Source: an uncultured Coriobacteriia bacterium
Lineage (GTDB): Bacteria; Actinomycetota; Coriobacteriia; Coriobacteriales; QAMH01
Assembly: GCA_959608885.1 (NCBI GenBank)
Contig: CAUHSG010000003.1
Span: 71,787-135,786, forward strand
Direction of reading: 5' to 3'
DNA: 64,000 nucleotides
Shown: piece after piece, positions 24,265 to 32,778 of the stretch
Numbering within the stretch: position 1 is the first letter of the stretch
How the letters are laid out: each line of letters begins with the position of its first letter
Program-made: the position numbers and the translations under genes
Notes under the pieces: model-generated
What the model saw: the letters and a program-made list of their open reading frames with translations, nothing else
What the model was told of the DNA's origin: nothing
The model's database searches: none

Positions 24265-25488
24265 ATGTCAGCTATGAAGCAAATTCCCAAGTGGCGTATG
24301 GTCATTGGCATAGCCGCACTGTTCATCTCGAGCATGTGCACGCTGGGCGACATGGTCATCACCCCGATTGCTGCAAATCTCTATGAGGTGTTTGCGGATG
24401 CGCCCGAGGCGCTTCTCAACTTCGGTATCACGGGCCCGGCACTCGTGGGCCTGCCCTTTGGTCTGCTGGCGGGCTGGCTGTGCGACCGCTTCGACAAGAA
24501 GTGGGTCATGGTCGTGGGCTTCGCCATCTTCACGTTCTCTGCGATCTTTGGCGCGGCCATCGAGAACATCTGGTACTTCGTCATCACGCGCTGCCTGGCG
24601 ACTGGCGTGGGCTGGGGCATCACCAACACCGCTGCGTTCTCCATCCTGGCGGACCTCTTCTCCGATGAGAAGAAGCATAGCCGCATGGTCGGCTTCTACA
24701 ACGCGACCATGTCCATCATGGGCGCCATCCTCTCCATGGCAGCTGGCATGCTTGCTGCCTCGGGCGTATGGCAGGATGCCTTCGCCATCTACTGGATTGC
24801 TGCACCTGTGCTCATTCTCATGATCATCTTCCTGCCGTCGCTTAAGCCGACGCCCATGGAGAATGCGGAAGGCAAGGTCGAGACGGCTGCCGAGGTCGAG
24901 GAAGAGGACAAGGGATGGATTGGCAAGATTATCCCGCTGACCATTCAGGTGTTCTTCTTCGCATTGTTCTTCTTCGTCATGCTCTACATGGTCGCCCTCT
25001 ACATTGCAGATGCTGGCGTGGGTGACGAGGCCTTTGCGGGTACGGTTGCCTCGTGCATGACGCTGGCCACCATGGTCGGCTCTATCCTGTTCGAGCCGGT
25101 CTTCTCCAAGATGAAGAACACCGTTTACATGCCCTTCATGCTCGCTATTGGCGTGATGTTCATCCTCATGGGCTTTGTCGTGACGCCGGTCATGACCATT
25201 GCCGGCGCCATTGTCATGGGCTTCTCGTGGGCATACTACTTCTGCTACTTCTATGTTCGCGTTACCCAGCTCGTTCCCGAGAATCGCGCGGGTTCGGCAA
25301 CGGGCGTCGTGGCCTTCTCTGATGGCCTTGCGGCAACTCTGTGCTCCTACCTCGTCACGGGCCTCATGGGCGCAACCGGCATGAACTGCGTCCAGCTCTG
25401 GCCGATTTTCGGTGTCGGCACTCTGATTACGCTGGCTATCTCGGTTGTCTACTGGATGCTCACGCGCAAGAAGAGCGTTCAGCAGTAG
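24265..25488 (+). CDS. MFS transporter (OFA-like), first copy
   Basis: A 407-residue major facilitator with twelve predicted helices. ATG 24265 follows AAGGAGG. The MFS loop-2/3 motif is GWLCDRFDKKWVMVVGF, with a central cytoplasmic loop at about 195-225. The style (short loops, SCMTLATMVGSILFEPVFSK in the second half) is that of oxalate/formate-antiporter-like carriers common in anaerobic actinobacteria. It is 64 bases after the C45 hydrolase gene and most likely cotranscribed. It may exchange a substrate acid for a product; the ligand is unknown. Confidence 0.88.
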   Translation: MSAMKQIPKWRMVIGIAALFISSMCTLGDMVITPIAANLYEVFADAPEALLNFGITGPALVGLPFGLLAGWLCDRFDKKWVMVVGFAIFTFSAIFGAAIENIWYFVITRCLATGVGWGITNTAAFSILADLFSDEKKHSRMVGFYNATMSIMGAILSMAAGMLAASGVWQDAFAIYWIAAPVLILMIIFLPSLKPTPMENAEGKVETAAEVEEEDKGWIGKIIPLTIQVFFFALFFFVMLYMVALYIADAGVGDEAFAGTVASCMTLATMVGSILFEPVFSKMKNTVYMPFMLAIGVMFILMGFVVTPVMTIAGAIVMGFSWAYYFCYFYVRVTQLVPENRAGSATGVVAFSDGLAATLCSYLVTGLMGATGMNCVQLWPIFGVGTLITLAISVVYWMLTRKKSVQQ

Positions 25489-25516
25489 GCAAGGAAAAGT
25501 TCGAGGACGCTTTACG

Positions 25517-25556
25517 AAAAAGGGGAGACTCCGTCTGCATGGGGTCTCCCCTTTTC
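25517..25556 (+). terminator. Rho-independent terminator between the two MFS genes
   Basis: AAAAGGGGAGAC (25518-25529) pairs with GTCTCCCCTTTT (25544-25555); the right arm supplies the T-run. It separates the second carrier gene from the C45-MFS unit, so the second copy needs read-through or its own promoter. Confidence 0.8.
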
Positions 25557-25626
25557 ACGCGTGCTGCCTGGGCGGGATGTGGCCTTGAGTGGTGGCGCGA
25601 TCCGATTGGAGTAGAGGAGGCTTCGT

Positions 25627-26847
25627 ATGGCACGTGATGCTCGCATGTCATCATGGCGCATGCTTATCGCGATGGCGGCTCTGTTCGTCTCGAGCATGTG
25701 CACGATGGGTGACTTGGTGATTACGCCCAGCGCCGCTGATCTATACGTTGCGTTTGCGGATGCGCCCGAGGCGCTCATCAACTTCGGCATCACGGGCCCG
25801 GCTTTAGTGGGATTGCCATTTAGCCTGCTGGCGGGCTGGCTGTGCGACCGCTTCGACAAGAAGTGGATCATGGTCGCGGGCTTCGCCATCTTCACGTTTT
25901 CCGCGATTTTCGGTGCGGCCATCGAGAACATCTGGTACTTCGTCATCACGCGCTGCCTGGCAACCGGCATGGGCTGGGGCATCACCAACACCGCGGCGTT
26001 CTCCATCCTGGCGGACCTCTTCTCCGACGAGAAGCAGCACGGTCGCATGGTCGGCTTCTACAACGCGGCCATGTCCATCATGGGTGCCGTGTTGTCATCC
26101 GTTGCCGGGGTGCTCGCGTCCTATGGCATCTGGCAGAACGCATTTTCGATCTACTGGATTGCCGCTCCCACGCTCGTGTTGCTCATCGTCTTCCTGCCCT
26201 CCATGAAGCCCAAGCTCATGCGTGGAGCCGATGGGCACGTCGAGACCACAGAGGAGATCAAAGCCGAGGACAAGGGCTGGTGGAAGAGCATCCTGCCGCT
26301 TAATGCCCAGGTGCTCCTGGTTGCCGTATGCTATTTCGTGCAGCTTTACATGATCTCGCTGTTCGTCGCTGATACGGGCTTGGGAGACGAGAGCTTCAGC
26401 GGCTTGCTTGCCTCATGCATGACTATGGCGTCCTGTCTGGGCTCGCTTGCATTTGGTCCCTTGTTCGCAAAGATGAGGAATGCGGTCTACTTCCCGTTCC
26501 TCATCATCATCGGACTGTGCTTCATCGTTATGGGCTGCTTCGTGGGACAGACGACGGCAGTCTTCTGCTCCCTGCTCTTCGGCTTCTCTTGGGCGTTCTA
26601 CTTCTGTTACTTCTACGTGCGCGCCGCAGAGCTTGTTCCCGAGAACCGCAAGGGTGCCTCGACAGGGGTAATTGCGTTTTCTGTTGGCCTCGCCGCCTTT
26701 CTCTGCTCGTACCTCATCACGGGTCTCATGAATGTAACGCATCTGGGCTGCGCCGCGCTTTGGCCCTGCTTTGGCGCGGTGGTCATCATCGTGTGCGCCG
26801 TCTCGATGCTTTATTTCTTCACGAAGCGAAGCAGAAGGTCTTGCTAG
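25627..26847 (+). CDS. MFS transporter (OFA-like), second copy
   Basis: A 406-residue paralogue of the preceding carrier. The N-terminal half is almost identical in protein and very close in DNA (compare 24400-24680 with 25770-26050), while the second half is much more diverged. The same GWLCDRFDKKW motif is present. GGAGTAGAGGAGG precedes the ATG. The pair must come from a tandem duplication; uneven similarity suggests later gene conversion of the first half. The two carriers may differ in substrate through the second six helices. Confidence 0.88.
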   Translation: MARDARMSSWRMLIAMAALFVSSMCTMGDLVITPSAADLYVAFADAPEALINFGITGPALVGLPFSLLAGWLCDRFDKKWIMVAGFAIFTFSAIFGAAIENIWYFVITRCLATGMGWGITNTAAFSILADLFSDEKQHGRMVGFYNAAMSIMGAVLSSVAGVLASYGIWQNAFSIYWIAAPTLVLLIVFLPSMKPKLMRGADGHVETTEEIKAEDKGWWKSILPLNAQVLLVAVCYFVQLYMISLFVADTGLGDESFSGLLASCMTMASCLGSLAFGPLFAKMRNAVYFPFLIIIGLCFIVMGCFVGQTTAVFCSLLFGFSWAFYFCYFYVRAAELVPENRKGASTGVIAFSVGLAAFLCSYLITGLMNVTHLGCAALWPCFGAVVIIVCAVSMLYFFTKRSRRSC

Positions 26848-26874
26848 CCCATAGATGCTGTCCCCTCCTTAAGG

Positions 26875-26909
26875 GTAGCCCCACGATGCAGACATCGCGG
26901 GGCTACTTT
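26875..26909 (+). terminator. Terminator after the second MFS gene
   Basis: GTAGCCCCACGATG (26875-26888) pairs with CATCGCGGGGCTAC (26893-26906) with one mismatch and a four-base loop. Only three T follow, so it is a fairly weak intrinsic terminator; being a long stem it may also work for the convergent toxin-antitoxin unit. Confidence 0.6.
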
Positions 26910-26927
26910 GACCTGGAGATAGCGTTG

Positions 26928-27260
26928 CTAGGCGCTCAGGGGATGGGGGAGCATGCCAGCTGATTTAAGGTCTTCGTCAACAAGGCCACGTAGGTAGTCA
27001 GAACGTGATACGCCAAGGTCCTCGGCGCGCTTGTCCATGAGCTCAACTATGGTGACTGGCTCCTTGAAACCGACGAGCTGCAGGTCGTCGGCGAACTTGG
27101 GAGGTCGTCCTGGTTTTTTGACAGAAATTGGGCTATCGGGAATATCGCCCTGAGCGTATATTTCCTCACGTTCGGCAAGCTGCTCGCGTGTTAGGTCAAA
27201 GCGCTCCTCCATCTCCTCATCCGAGACAGGTTCAAGGTTAATTATTTGGATTAAGCTCAT
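26928..27260 (-). CDS. Ribbon-helix-helix antitoxin-like protein
   Basis: A 110-residue protein whose C-terminal part (TIVELMDKRAEDLGVSRSDY, then LRGLVDEDLK) reads as a CopG/Arc-type ribbon-helix-helix; the N-terminal half is acidic and linker-like, with a central GRPPKF patch. It lies 24 bases after a small toxin-like gene in the same direction. The order toxin first, RHH antitoxin second is that of BrnT/BrnA-like modules. It likely binds its own promoter. Confidence 0.65.
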   Translation of the reverse strand: MSLIQIINLEPVSDEEMEERFDLTREQLAEREEIYAQGDIPDSPISVKKPGRPPKFADDLQLVGFKEPVTIVELMDKRAEDLGVSRSDYLRGLVDEDLKSAGMLPHPLSA

Positions 27261-27284
27261 CTAGCACCCTTCTAGTGGGAGGTC

Positions 27285-27494
27285 TCATCGCATGAAAATA
27301 ACAATGCCTTCCCAGTCTTCAGCAGCGACCATTTGCATGGGGCGCCCCTTCATGTCAGGGCCAATTGCCACAATCTCACCTTCGTGCAGTGCTGTCCGCC
27401 GGCGCATTGCCATGGGATTGGTCCAGGCATGAACAATATCCTCCTTGGCTATTCCATGCTTCAGGGCATGGTCATGAATCTTGAGGCTAATCAT
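27285..27494 (-). CDS. Small toxin-like protein (BrnT/DUF4258-like)
   Basis: A 69-residue basic protein: HDHALKHGIAKEDIVHAWTN at the N-terminus and GEIVAIGPDMKGRPMQMVAA in the middle, ending in strands IVIF. The pattern (H-x-K-HGI helix, then a beta-sheet with G-x-D-x-x-G-R) resembles small RNase-fold toxins paired with RHH antitoxins in actinobacteria. The start of this gene is closely followed upstream by the pilus locus, outside it. Toxin activity is inference; a family search would settle it. Confidence 0.55.
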   Translation of the reverse strand: MISLKIHDHALKHGIAKEDIVHAWTNPMAMRRRTALHEGEIVAIGPDMKGRPMQMVAAEDWEGIVIFMR

Positions 27495-27533
27495 GAAGCC
27501 CCTTATTACGTTTAACGAAATTATACATTGCTG

Positions 27534-27854
27534 TTACCTGAAGCTCAATGGCATATGCATGCCTGCTGTGGTCCACGGGGTATCTGCGCTTGGTCTCTCA
27601 AGGGCTGCGTACGCATGTCTGCACACGAGTAGGCGTCCTGGCACCACGTCCCGTTCGGCGCGCATGACCGCCCCGTGCTTGTCGACGAAGGCGACGTCTA
27701 TTGGGTAGCACATGCCAAACGTGTGCACGCTCTTGCACGGGGCTATCACGAGGATGGCTTCTCCGTCGCCCCAGTTGTGCGAGGATCCCAAAAGCCCACG
27801 GGCTCTGGCGCCAAAGCCCAGGGCGAAGACGAAGCGCATGCTCTCGCCGTTCAT
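27534..27854 (-). CDS. DUF192 family protein, last gene of the Tad operon
   Basis: A 106-residue DUF192 domain. Its core is recognisable: ARGLLGSSHNWGDGEAILVI, then the conserved HTFGMCYPIDVAFVDKHGAV, which fits the family's GM..P(I/L)D.(L/I)F pattern. The start ATG 27854 overlaps the stop of the upstream pilus gene by four bases (ATGA), so it belongs to the Tad operon. DUF192 proteins usually have an export signal; this one has none. Function unknown; coupling with pilus genes suggests a role in pilus biogenesis. Confidence 0.75.
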   Translation of the reverse strand: MNGESMRFVFALGFGARARGLLGSSHNWGDGEAILVIAPCKSVHTFGMCYPIDVAFVDKHGAVMRAERDVVPGRLLVCRHAYAALERPSADTPWTTAGMHMPLSFR

Positions 27855-28282
27855 AGGAGTTCTCCCGGCGTATAGGGGTCTATGGACAACGTGCATTCGT
27901 GGGTAATCATGCTCGGTGCGCTAGCAAGCGAAAGGGGCCACGGGACAAAGCCAAGGATGCAGCGATAGGTAACCATGCTCGCAAGCAGTGCCCCGGTGTC
28001 CTCGCAGGTGACGGCCACTTCCGATCCGCGCCTCGCAAACTCGATTTCGAGGGCCCCCTCGATGGCGTACAAGCGCGATTCATGGTCGTGTTCTCCGGTT
28101 GGGGGCGATGCGCCTTCGGCGATGACGACCTGGGCTGCAATGTGGTCGAAGCGCGCACACTCCCCTGCGAAGACGAGCATGTCGATGGCGATGACGAGGA
28201 CGAGCAGGATGACGGGCGTCACCACCGCGAGCTCGACGGCCATCTGCCCGCGCTCGAAGCGCGTGGGAGCTTCCTGCCACAT
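27851..28282 (-). CDS. TadE-like pilus assembly protein
   Basis: A 143-residue TadE-type pseudopilin. ATG 28282 follows GGAGGC, which overlaps the stop of the large TadG-like gene; longer upstream reading frames would run into that gene. The N-terminus is short, with the conserved Glu at the start of the transmembrane helix (RGQMAVELAVVTPVILLVLV). Such proteins support Flp pilus assembly. It overlaps the DUF192 gene by 4 bases. Confidence 0.75.
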   Translation of the reverse strand: MWQEAPTRFERGQMAVELAVVTPVILLVLVIAIDMLVFAGECARFDHIAAQVVIAEGASPPTGEHDHESRLYAIEGALEIEFARRGSEVAVTCEDTGALLASMVTYRCILGFVPWPLSLASAPSMITHECTLSIDPYTPGELL

Positions 28283-28286
28283 GACG

Positions 28287-30383
28287 TCAGCCTCCCAGAC
28301 TTGCGCCAAAGCGTCCGAGCACGTCTTCGAGCCTGGCGTCGATGTCGTCGGGAACCGGCAGGTACAGCGACCCATCACCGGTGCCGAGCCCAATGTCGGC
28401 AAGGGGGATCCGGGCAATCTCCAGACCATGCTCGTCCAGGAACTCGCCAATCTCGGGTACGCTCTCGATGTCGGCCACGAGGGCATCCAAGTCCCTCATA
28501 CTGATGGCCCCGTACATTTGCGCACCGAGCTTGAGCCTGCCAATCACGTCTGCAGCCGCGCCCCCGCCACGTTCGAGCACGTATGACGTGTTGACGAGCA
28601 CGGGCTTGTAGCTATCGAGGTCGGCGGGCTCTATCCCCGCGGTGGCAAGCGCCGTCTCGAACGTGGACACCGCGGCATCCGAAAGCGTGGTACCCACGAC
28701 CGGTATGGCGCCAAGGGTCTTGCGAAAGCCCGACTTCAGCCCCTCGCTGCCATCGACGTACGCCTTGAGCACGCTGCCCCAGGCGCCAAAGACGGTCTTG
28801 ACGGGGCCCGACAGCAGGCTCTCTGATGGAACGAGCCCTTGCGCGACATCGGCGATGACATTGCCGGCATCGTCCGCGGCATCCGGGGCCAGCGTCGCCG
28901 CCGACATGGCGATGCGTGCGGGAACAGCCGCCTCGTCATGGAGAAAGGGGACGCCTTGCACGGAGCTGCCGGGGGCCACGACGACGCAGATGCACCCATA
29001 GCGCCCCGGCGGCTGCGGGTCGTATCGCTTGCCGGCCAGCGATCGCGCCGCATCGGAAAGCAGCGATCCGATCTCCTCGCGTTCGGCGTCAAGCTCCTGT
29101 CTGGCGGCCTGCCCGTCTTCAATGGCCTGAGCATAGTCGCGTGATGCCTCCACGAGCGCAAGGTAGTGATACTCGAACCCGTTGCTGATGGAGGTCGATG
29201 CGCTGGGTACGCGGCCAAGCGTCGTCGCGGAAAACCTGCACGTGGGGCAGCTCTGGCATGCACCCGAATCGATGTCGCAGACCGCCGCACTGCCAGAAGG
29301 CGAGCCGGCGGCGTATTCCGGGCAGCCGGTCCAGGCGTGCAGCGTACGGGTCTCGCCATTGATGGACGTGGGGTATATGCAGTCCGTGTACAACGAGGTT
29401 TCCCTGATCTGCGCAGTGTTGCGAGCGAGCTGGACGAGGTGGGGGACTTCAGATCCCGAGGCGCTTGTCTCGATGCGACCGCTCGAGACCTGGTTGAGCG
29501 CGTATGCGTAGAACTGCTTGCGGGCGATTGACTCGCCCACGCGCTCGGGCGATCCCGATGCGTATGCGCCCGGCTCGCTTGCATACCGTGCCTGGTAGTA
29601 GGCGACTGCCCGGTTGAGGGCGACGGAGAAGCTCCAGTTGTCCGGTGACGAGAAGTATGGGTTCTTCGCGCCGGAGATGCTCGAGAGCTTTGCCGCGCGC
29701 TCGAACATGCTCATGCCCTCGTTGCCGCAATCCGCCTGCCAGGCTCGTTTTCGCGCCGCGTCCTCGCGCTGCTGCGCTTCCTGCTGGGCAACGCTTGCCT
29801 GCTGCACGCTCTCCTCTTTCGACTCGATTTCATGTGCCGCCTGCCGTGCCTGCGAGTCGTCGGGAATGGATATGTCGATTCCCTCGATGGGCACGGTGAT
29901 GGCAGCGCCTGCATAGGGGATGCCGCTTGCATCGGCATTTGCCTGGATGACCTGGCCGCTGCGAAGCGCGCAGAGGGCGGGTAGTGCCTTCTGGGCGGCG
30001 TCGAGCCCACGTATGGCGGAGTCGACAAACCGGTCGCGTGTTTCGAAGACCTTCGATCCCACGTGCGCGATTTCGGCGGCGGCTCCCTGGGCTCCGGGAA
30101 TGAACGCCGTGACGGCAGAGACGGCATAGACCGTGAGTCCCAGCAGCGACAGGGACAATGCGCTTGCGTCAACTACCTGACCGGCCGTCACGAATTCGGC
30201 GATAACGCCATCGGCTGCGAGGGCCCCGGCGTCGGCGACGTACTGGATCTGTCCCGATCGCGAGCCGATTGCGATGCCTCGCGTGCACGCGAGCACAAGC
30301 GCCAAGGCCACGAGGACGGCCAATGCGGCTGCAGGGGTGGTAAACCCACCCTCATGGCGCATGAAGGCTCTGCCCCACTTCAT
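28287..30383 (-). CDS. Large TadG-like pilus-associated protein
   Basis: About 698 residues from ATG 30383 (ATGA overlap with the upstream gene, GGAG seven bases before). A single N-terminal transmembrane helix (GGFTTPAAALAVLVALALVL) precedes a long external part, as in TadG/Flp pilus-associated proteins (the 'IQYVADAGALAADG' stretch after the helix is typical of the Tad secretion-like region). A Glu/Gln/Ala-rich coiled-coil lies at about 180-220 and a cysteine-rich patch (CDIDSGACQSCPTC) at about 380. It may be a pilus tip or surface protein. Confidence 0.72.
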   Translation of the reverse strand: MKWGRAFMRHEGGFTTPAAALAVLVALALVLACTRGIAIGSRSGQIQYVADAGALAADGVIAEFVTAGQVVDASALSLSLLGLTVYAVSAVTAFIPGAQGAAAEIAHVGSKVFETRDRFVDSAIRGLDAAQKALPALCALRSGQVIQANADASGIPYAGAAITVPIEGIDISIPDDSQARQAAHEIESKEESVQQASVAQQEAQQREDAARKRAWQADCGNEGMSMFERAAKLSSISGAKNPYFSSPDNWSFSVALNRAVAYYQARYASEPGAYASGSPERVGESIARKQFYAYALNQVSSGRIETSASGSEVPHLVQLARNTAQIRETSLYTDCIYPTSINGETRTLHAWTGCPEYAAGSPSGSAAVCDIDSGACQSCPTCRFSATTLGRVPSASTSISNGFEYHYLALVEASRDYAQAIEDGQAARQELDAEREEIGSLLSDAARSLAGKRYDPQPPGRYGCICVVVAPGSSVQGVPFLHDEAAVPARIAMSAATLAPDAADDAGNVIADVAQGLVPSESLLSGPVKTVFGAWGSVLKAYVDGSEGLKSGFRKTLGAIPVVGTTLSDAAVSTFETALATAGIEPADLDSYKPVLVNTSYVLERGGGAAADVIGRLKLGAQMYGAISMRDLDALVADIESVPEIGEFLDEHGLEIARIPLADIGLGTGDGSLYLPVPDDIDARLEDVLGRFGASLGG

Positions 30384-30850
30384 TTCCATGCTCCAATCCA
30401 CGATGCGGGCGCATAGTCGCTGCGGGCCCACTCGGGCACTGATGCGCAGCTCGCCTCGACGCGCTGCTCGATGGCTCCGTTTTCGTCGATGTCGTTCGCG
30501 AGGCCCGCGACGATGCCAAAGAGGGGCAGCGGTTCGACATGGTTGACGATGCACATGCTCGCAGCCCCGCCCTGTTCGCTCGACCAGGTGATGTTCCAGT
30601 CTTCGTCCATGTGGAAGACTGCCACCTTGGGTATGGCGTCAAGCCTGCGTTCCACAAACGCCCGCACCGACGTCTCGTCACTCGTGTTCGTCGCCAGCAG
30701 GCGGCAGCCCTCCGCGGCCGCCGCATTCATGATGCAGCGGTCGTAGAGGAGCAGCGCCGGTTGCAGGAGCAGGCCAAAGAGGGCAAACAGCACCGGGAGC
30801 AGCACGGCCGCCTCGATGGTCGACTGACCCGATTCAGAAGAGAAGCGCAT
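30380..30850 (-). CDS. TadE-like pseudopilin
   Basis: A 156-residue TadE family protein. From ATG 30850 the sequence has the pseudopilin Glu directly before a transmembrane helix (SGQSTIEAAVLLPVLFALFG) and a mostly polar C-terminal part. GGGAGGGG precedes the start, which lies 17 bases inside the preceding gene. It overlaps the TadG-like gene by 4 bases. Confidence 0.78.
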   Translation of the reverse strand: MRFSSESGQSTIEAAVLLPVLFALFGLLLQPALLLYDRCIMNAAAAEGCRLLATNTSDETSVRAFVERRLDAIPKVAVFHMDEDWNITWSSEQGGAASMCIVNHVEPLPLFGIVAGLANDIDENGAIEQRVEASCASVPEWARSDYAPASWIGAWK

Positions 30851-31034
30851 CGACCACCCCTCCCGCCGTTGTGAGTGCGTGCGAGGCGCCCGCCTGTACC
30901 AGGTCGGTGACGTCGCCATTTGCGACAAAGTGCCACAAGGCCGCGAACGCGCCCATGAGTGCAATGAGCACGAGCCCCACGAGCAGGTACTCGACCGACG
31001 CCTGTCCGGCTTCCCACCTTCTCGTATACCTCAC
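30834..31034 (-). CDS. Short Flp-like pilin, second copy
   Basis: A 66-residue protein with the Flp/TadE-type pattern EAGQASVEYLLVGLVLIALM: Gly-Gln-x-x-x-Glu-Tyr followed by a hydrophobic helix. Cleavage would follow the Gly. It overlaps the stop of the main flp gene by four bases (ATGA). It is probably a minor pilin; its C-terminus (LVQAGASHALTTAGGVVDAL) is much more hydrophobic than that of Flp. Confidence 0.72.
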   Translation of the reverse strand: MRYTRRWEAGQASVEYLLVGLVLIALMGAFAALWHFVANGDVTDLVQAGASHALTTAGGVVDALLF

Positions 31035-31237
31035 AGCCCGTTTACTCCGCTCGAAATGGCCTCCCAGAGCTCGCTGATCTTGCCCCTGAACGCTGCGATG
31101 GCGATCATCGCGATGACGGCCAGCACGCCGACGAGGATGGCGTATTCGGTCGTCCCCTGACCTTCCTCGCGCAGGCAGTGCAGCCTCGTCGTGGCCCTGA
31201 CGTATGCACCGATCATCTTGTCCTTGAGTTTTTGCAT
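31031..31237 (-). CDS. flp: Flp major pilin
   Basis: A 68-residue type IVb pilin. The leader MQKLKDKMIGAYVRATTRLH is basic; the motif EEGQGTTEYAILVGVLAVIA carries the cleavage Gly, the +5 Glu and the hydrophobic assembly helix. It is the expected main subunit of the fibre made by the TadA/B/C machinery. AGGAGA-type ribosome site lies upstream. No prepilin peptidase gene is visible in the locus. Confidence 0.85.
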   Translation of the reverse strand: MQKLKDKMIGAYVRATTRLHCLREEGQGTTEYAILVGVLAVIAMIAIAAFRGKISELWEAISSGVNGL

Positions 31238-31256
31238 GTCGTCTCCTTACCGTTGG

Positions 31257-32000
31257 TCAAAAGCCTGTCTGGACAAATTGGAGAAGCACCGGCCCCATGA
31301 CCAGGATGAGCATGGCGGGCAGGATGCATGTTCCCGTGGGTACGAGCAGCTTGACGGGCGCCTTGGCTATCCGACGTTCGATGGCGCCGCGCCGCTGCCT
31401 GCGAACATCGCATGAGAAGCGAGCGAGCATGTCGGCAAGAGGCGATCCGTAGTGAATGGCCTGAATCGACGTATCGGCGAAGCGCTTCAGCGCCCTTGAT
31501 TTCGTGCGCGCGAAGAGCGACTCAAGTGCTTGCTGGCGCGAGGCAAGACCACTGCTCCACTCCAGGCGCGCGCCTGCAAGCTGGTGCGCCAGCACGTTGT
31601 CGAACTTGTCGCAATAGAGGTCCAGCGCGGCGTCGAAGGATAGCCCCGAGCGGATGCCCATGGCGACGATGTCTGCCATCACGTCGACCTGCTCATCGCA
31701 GGCGCTACGCAGCTCGCGGGCTGCCCGGGCGTCGAGCATGGCGGGGGCCTTGCGGGTAAGCAGGTAGGCGGTGGGCATGCCTGCGACGAGCATCCAGGGG
31801 GTCGTTGCAAACGAGATGACGAGCGCCGCAGCGCAGAACACGAGAAAGCAGAGCGACTTGTCGCGCAGGATGTCCTCGACGTCGAGTTGCCCGTGCCTTG
31901 GTGCCGCGAATGCGAGACGCGTCGTCATCAGGCAAGCGCACCGCCATGCGCACGCGCAGGCAAGGATGCAGGCGAGCAGGCGCAATGCAGCTGGAATCAT
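31257..32000 (-). CDS. tadC: TadC-like type II secretion F domain protein
   Basis: A 247-residue inner-membrane platform protein from ATG 32000, one base after the tadB stop. The T2SSF domain (about 90-225) has DIVAMGIRSGLSFDAALDLY; helices lie near the N-terminus (about 5-25 and 52-80) and the C-terminus (VPTGTCILPAMLILVMGPVL). With TadB it anchors the TadA ATPase. A short gap of 19 bases separates it from flp. Confidence 0.85.
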   Translation of the reverse strand: MIPAALRLLACILACACAWRCACLMTTRLAFAAPRHGQLDVEDILRDKSLCFLVFCAAALVISFATTPWMLVAGMPTAYLLTRKAPAMLDARAARELRSACDEQVDVMADIVAMGIRSGLSFDAALDLYCDKFDNVLAHQLAGARLEWSSGLASRQQALESLFARTKSRALKRFADTSIQAIHYGSPLADMLARFSCDVRRQRRGAIERRIAKAPVKLLVPTGTCILPAMLILVMGPVLLQFVQTGF

Positions 32001-32001
32001 G

Positions 32002-32778
32002 TCAGACCGCCTCCTCGAGGTCGACCGAGAAGTCGACGGCAAGGGCCCTGCGCACGAGCACGATGCCCGCCGCCTCAAACAGGAGCGCGAGGACGAAGAG
32101 GCACACGCCGAGCGGGGAGCTCAGAAACCCCGTGAGGTATCCGGGCGAGAAGACGGACAGTATCGCCAACAGCGCAAACGGCATGATGGTCACGATGCGG
32201 CTCGAAAGGCGTCCCTGTGCCGTCTTGGTGCGCAAGTCATCCTTGAGCTCGGCAGTCTGCTGGAGCAGGCCCGCCACGCTTTCGAGTATGTCGGTCAGGC
32301 TGCCGCCTGACTGGTGCTGGATCTCCATCGCGACGGCGAGGTAGGCGAACTCGGATCCTCCCGTACGCTGCCGCAGCTTTTCCAGTGCCTCGTCGAAGCC
32401 CTGGCCGGCCTCGAGATCCCACACCGTGCGCTTGAGCTCGCCAGCGAGCGGCTCGCTGCAGTTGTCTGCGGCATAGCGCAATGCCATGACAAGTGACGAT
32501 CCACTCTCCAGCGCCGTGCATAGCAGGCGCAGCACCTCGGGCATCCCCTGTTCCAGGGCCTCGACGCGCTTTCTATGCCGGTATCCGCCAAGCATCCTCG
32601 AGATGGGCGTGCTTGCCAGCATCCTGCCGTAAACGCGCTCGAGGGCGCGCCTTCCCGACGAGCGCAGGATCGATCGGCTGAGGTGGACGTGATCCAAAAC
32701 CAGAAGACAAGATCGGTACATTCCATAGGCCGTTGTCACGAGTGCCCCAAGCAGGAGGGCTGCACTGATTGCACCCAT
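32002..32778 (-). CDS. tadB: TadB-like type II secretion F domain protein
   Basis: A 258-residue F-type platform protein. ATG 32778 is chosen because AGGAGGTGGAG lies upstream. The T2SSF region (about 75-205) carries LLCTALESGSSLVMALRYAA and EIQHQSGGSLTDILESVAGL. Two C-terminal helices end the protein. The start is 43 bases inside the tadA gene. Confidence 0.86.
   Translation of the reverse strand: MGAISAALLLGALVTTAYGMYRSCLLVLDHVHLSRSILRSSGRRALERVYGRMLASTPISRMLGGYRHRKRVEALEQGMPEVLRLLCTALESGSSLVMALRYAADNCSEPLAGELKRTVWDLEAGQGFDEALEKLRQRTGGSEFAYLAVAMEIQHQSGGSLTDILESVAGLLQQTAELKDDLRTKTAQGRLSSRIVTIMPFALLAILSVFSPGYLTGFLSSPLGVCLFVLALLFEAAGIVLVRRALAVDFSVDLEEAV

Noticed and set aside
27285..27494. 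Reading this gene as part of the pilus operon
   Set aside because: It is 40 bases past the DUF192 stop and followed by a matched RHH gene, so a toxin-antitoxin unit fits better.
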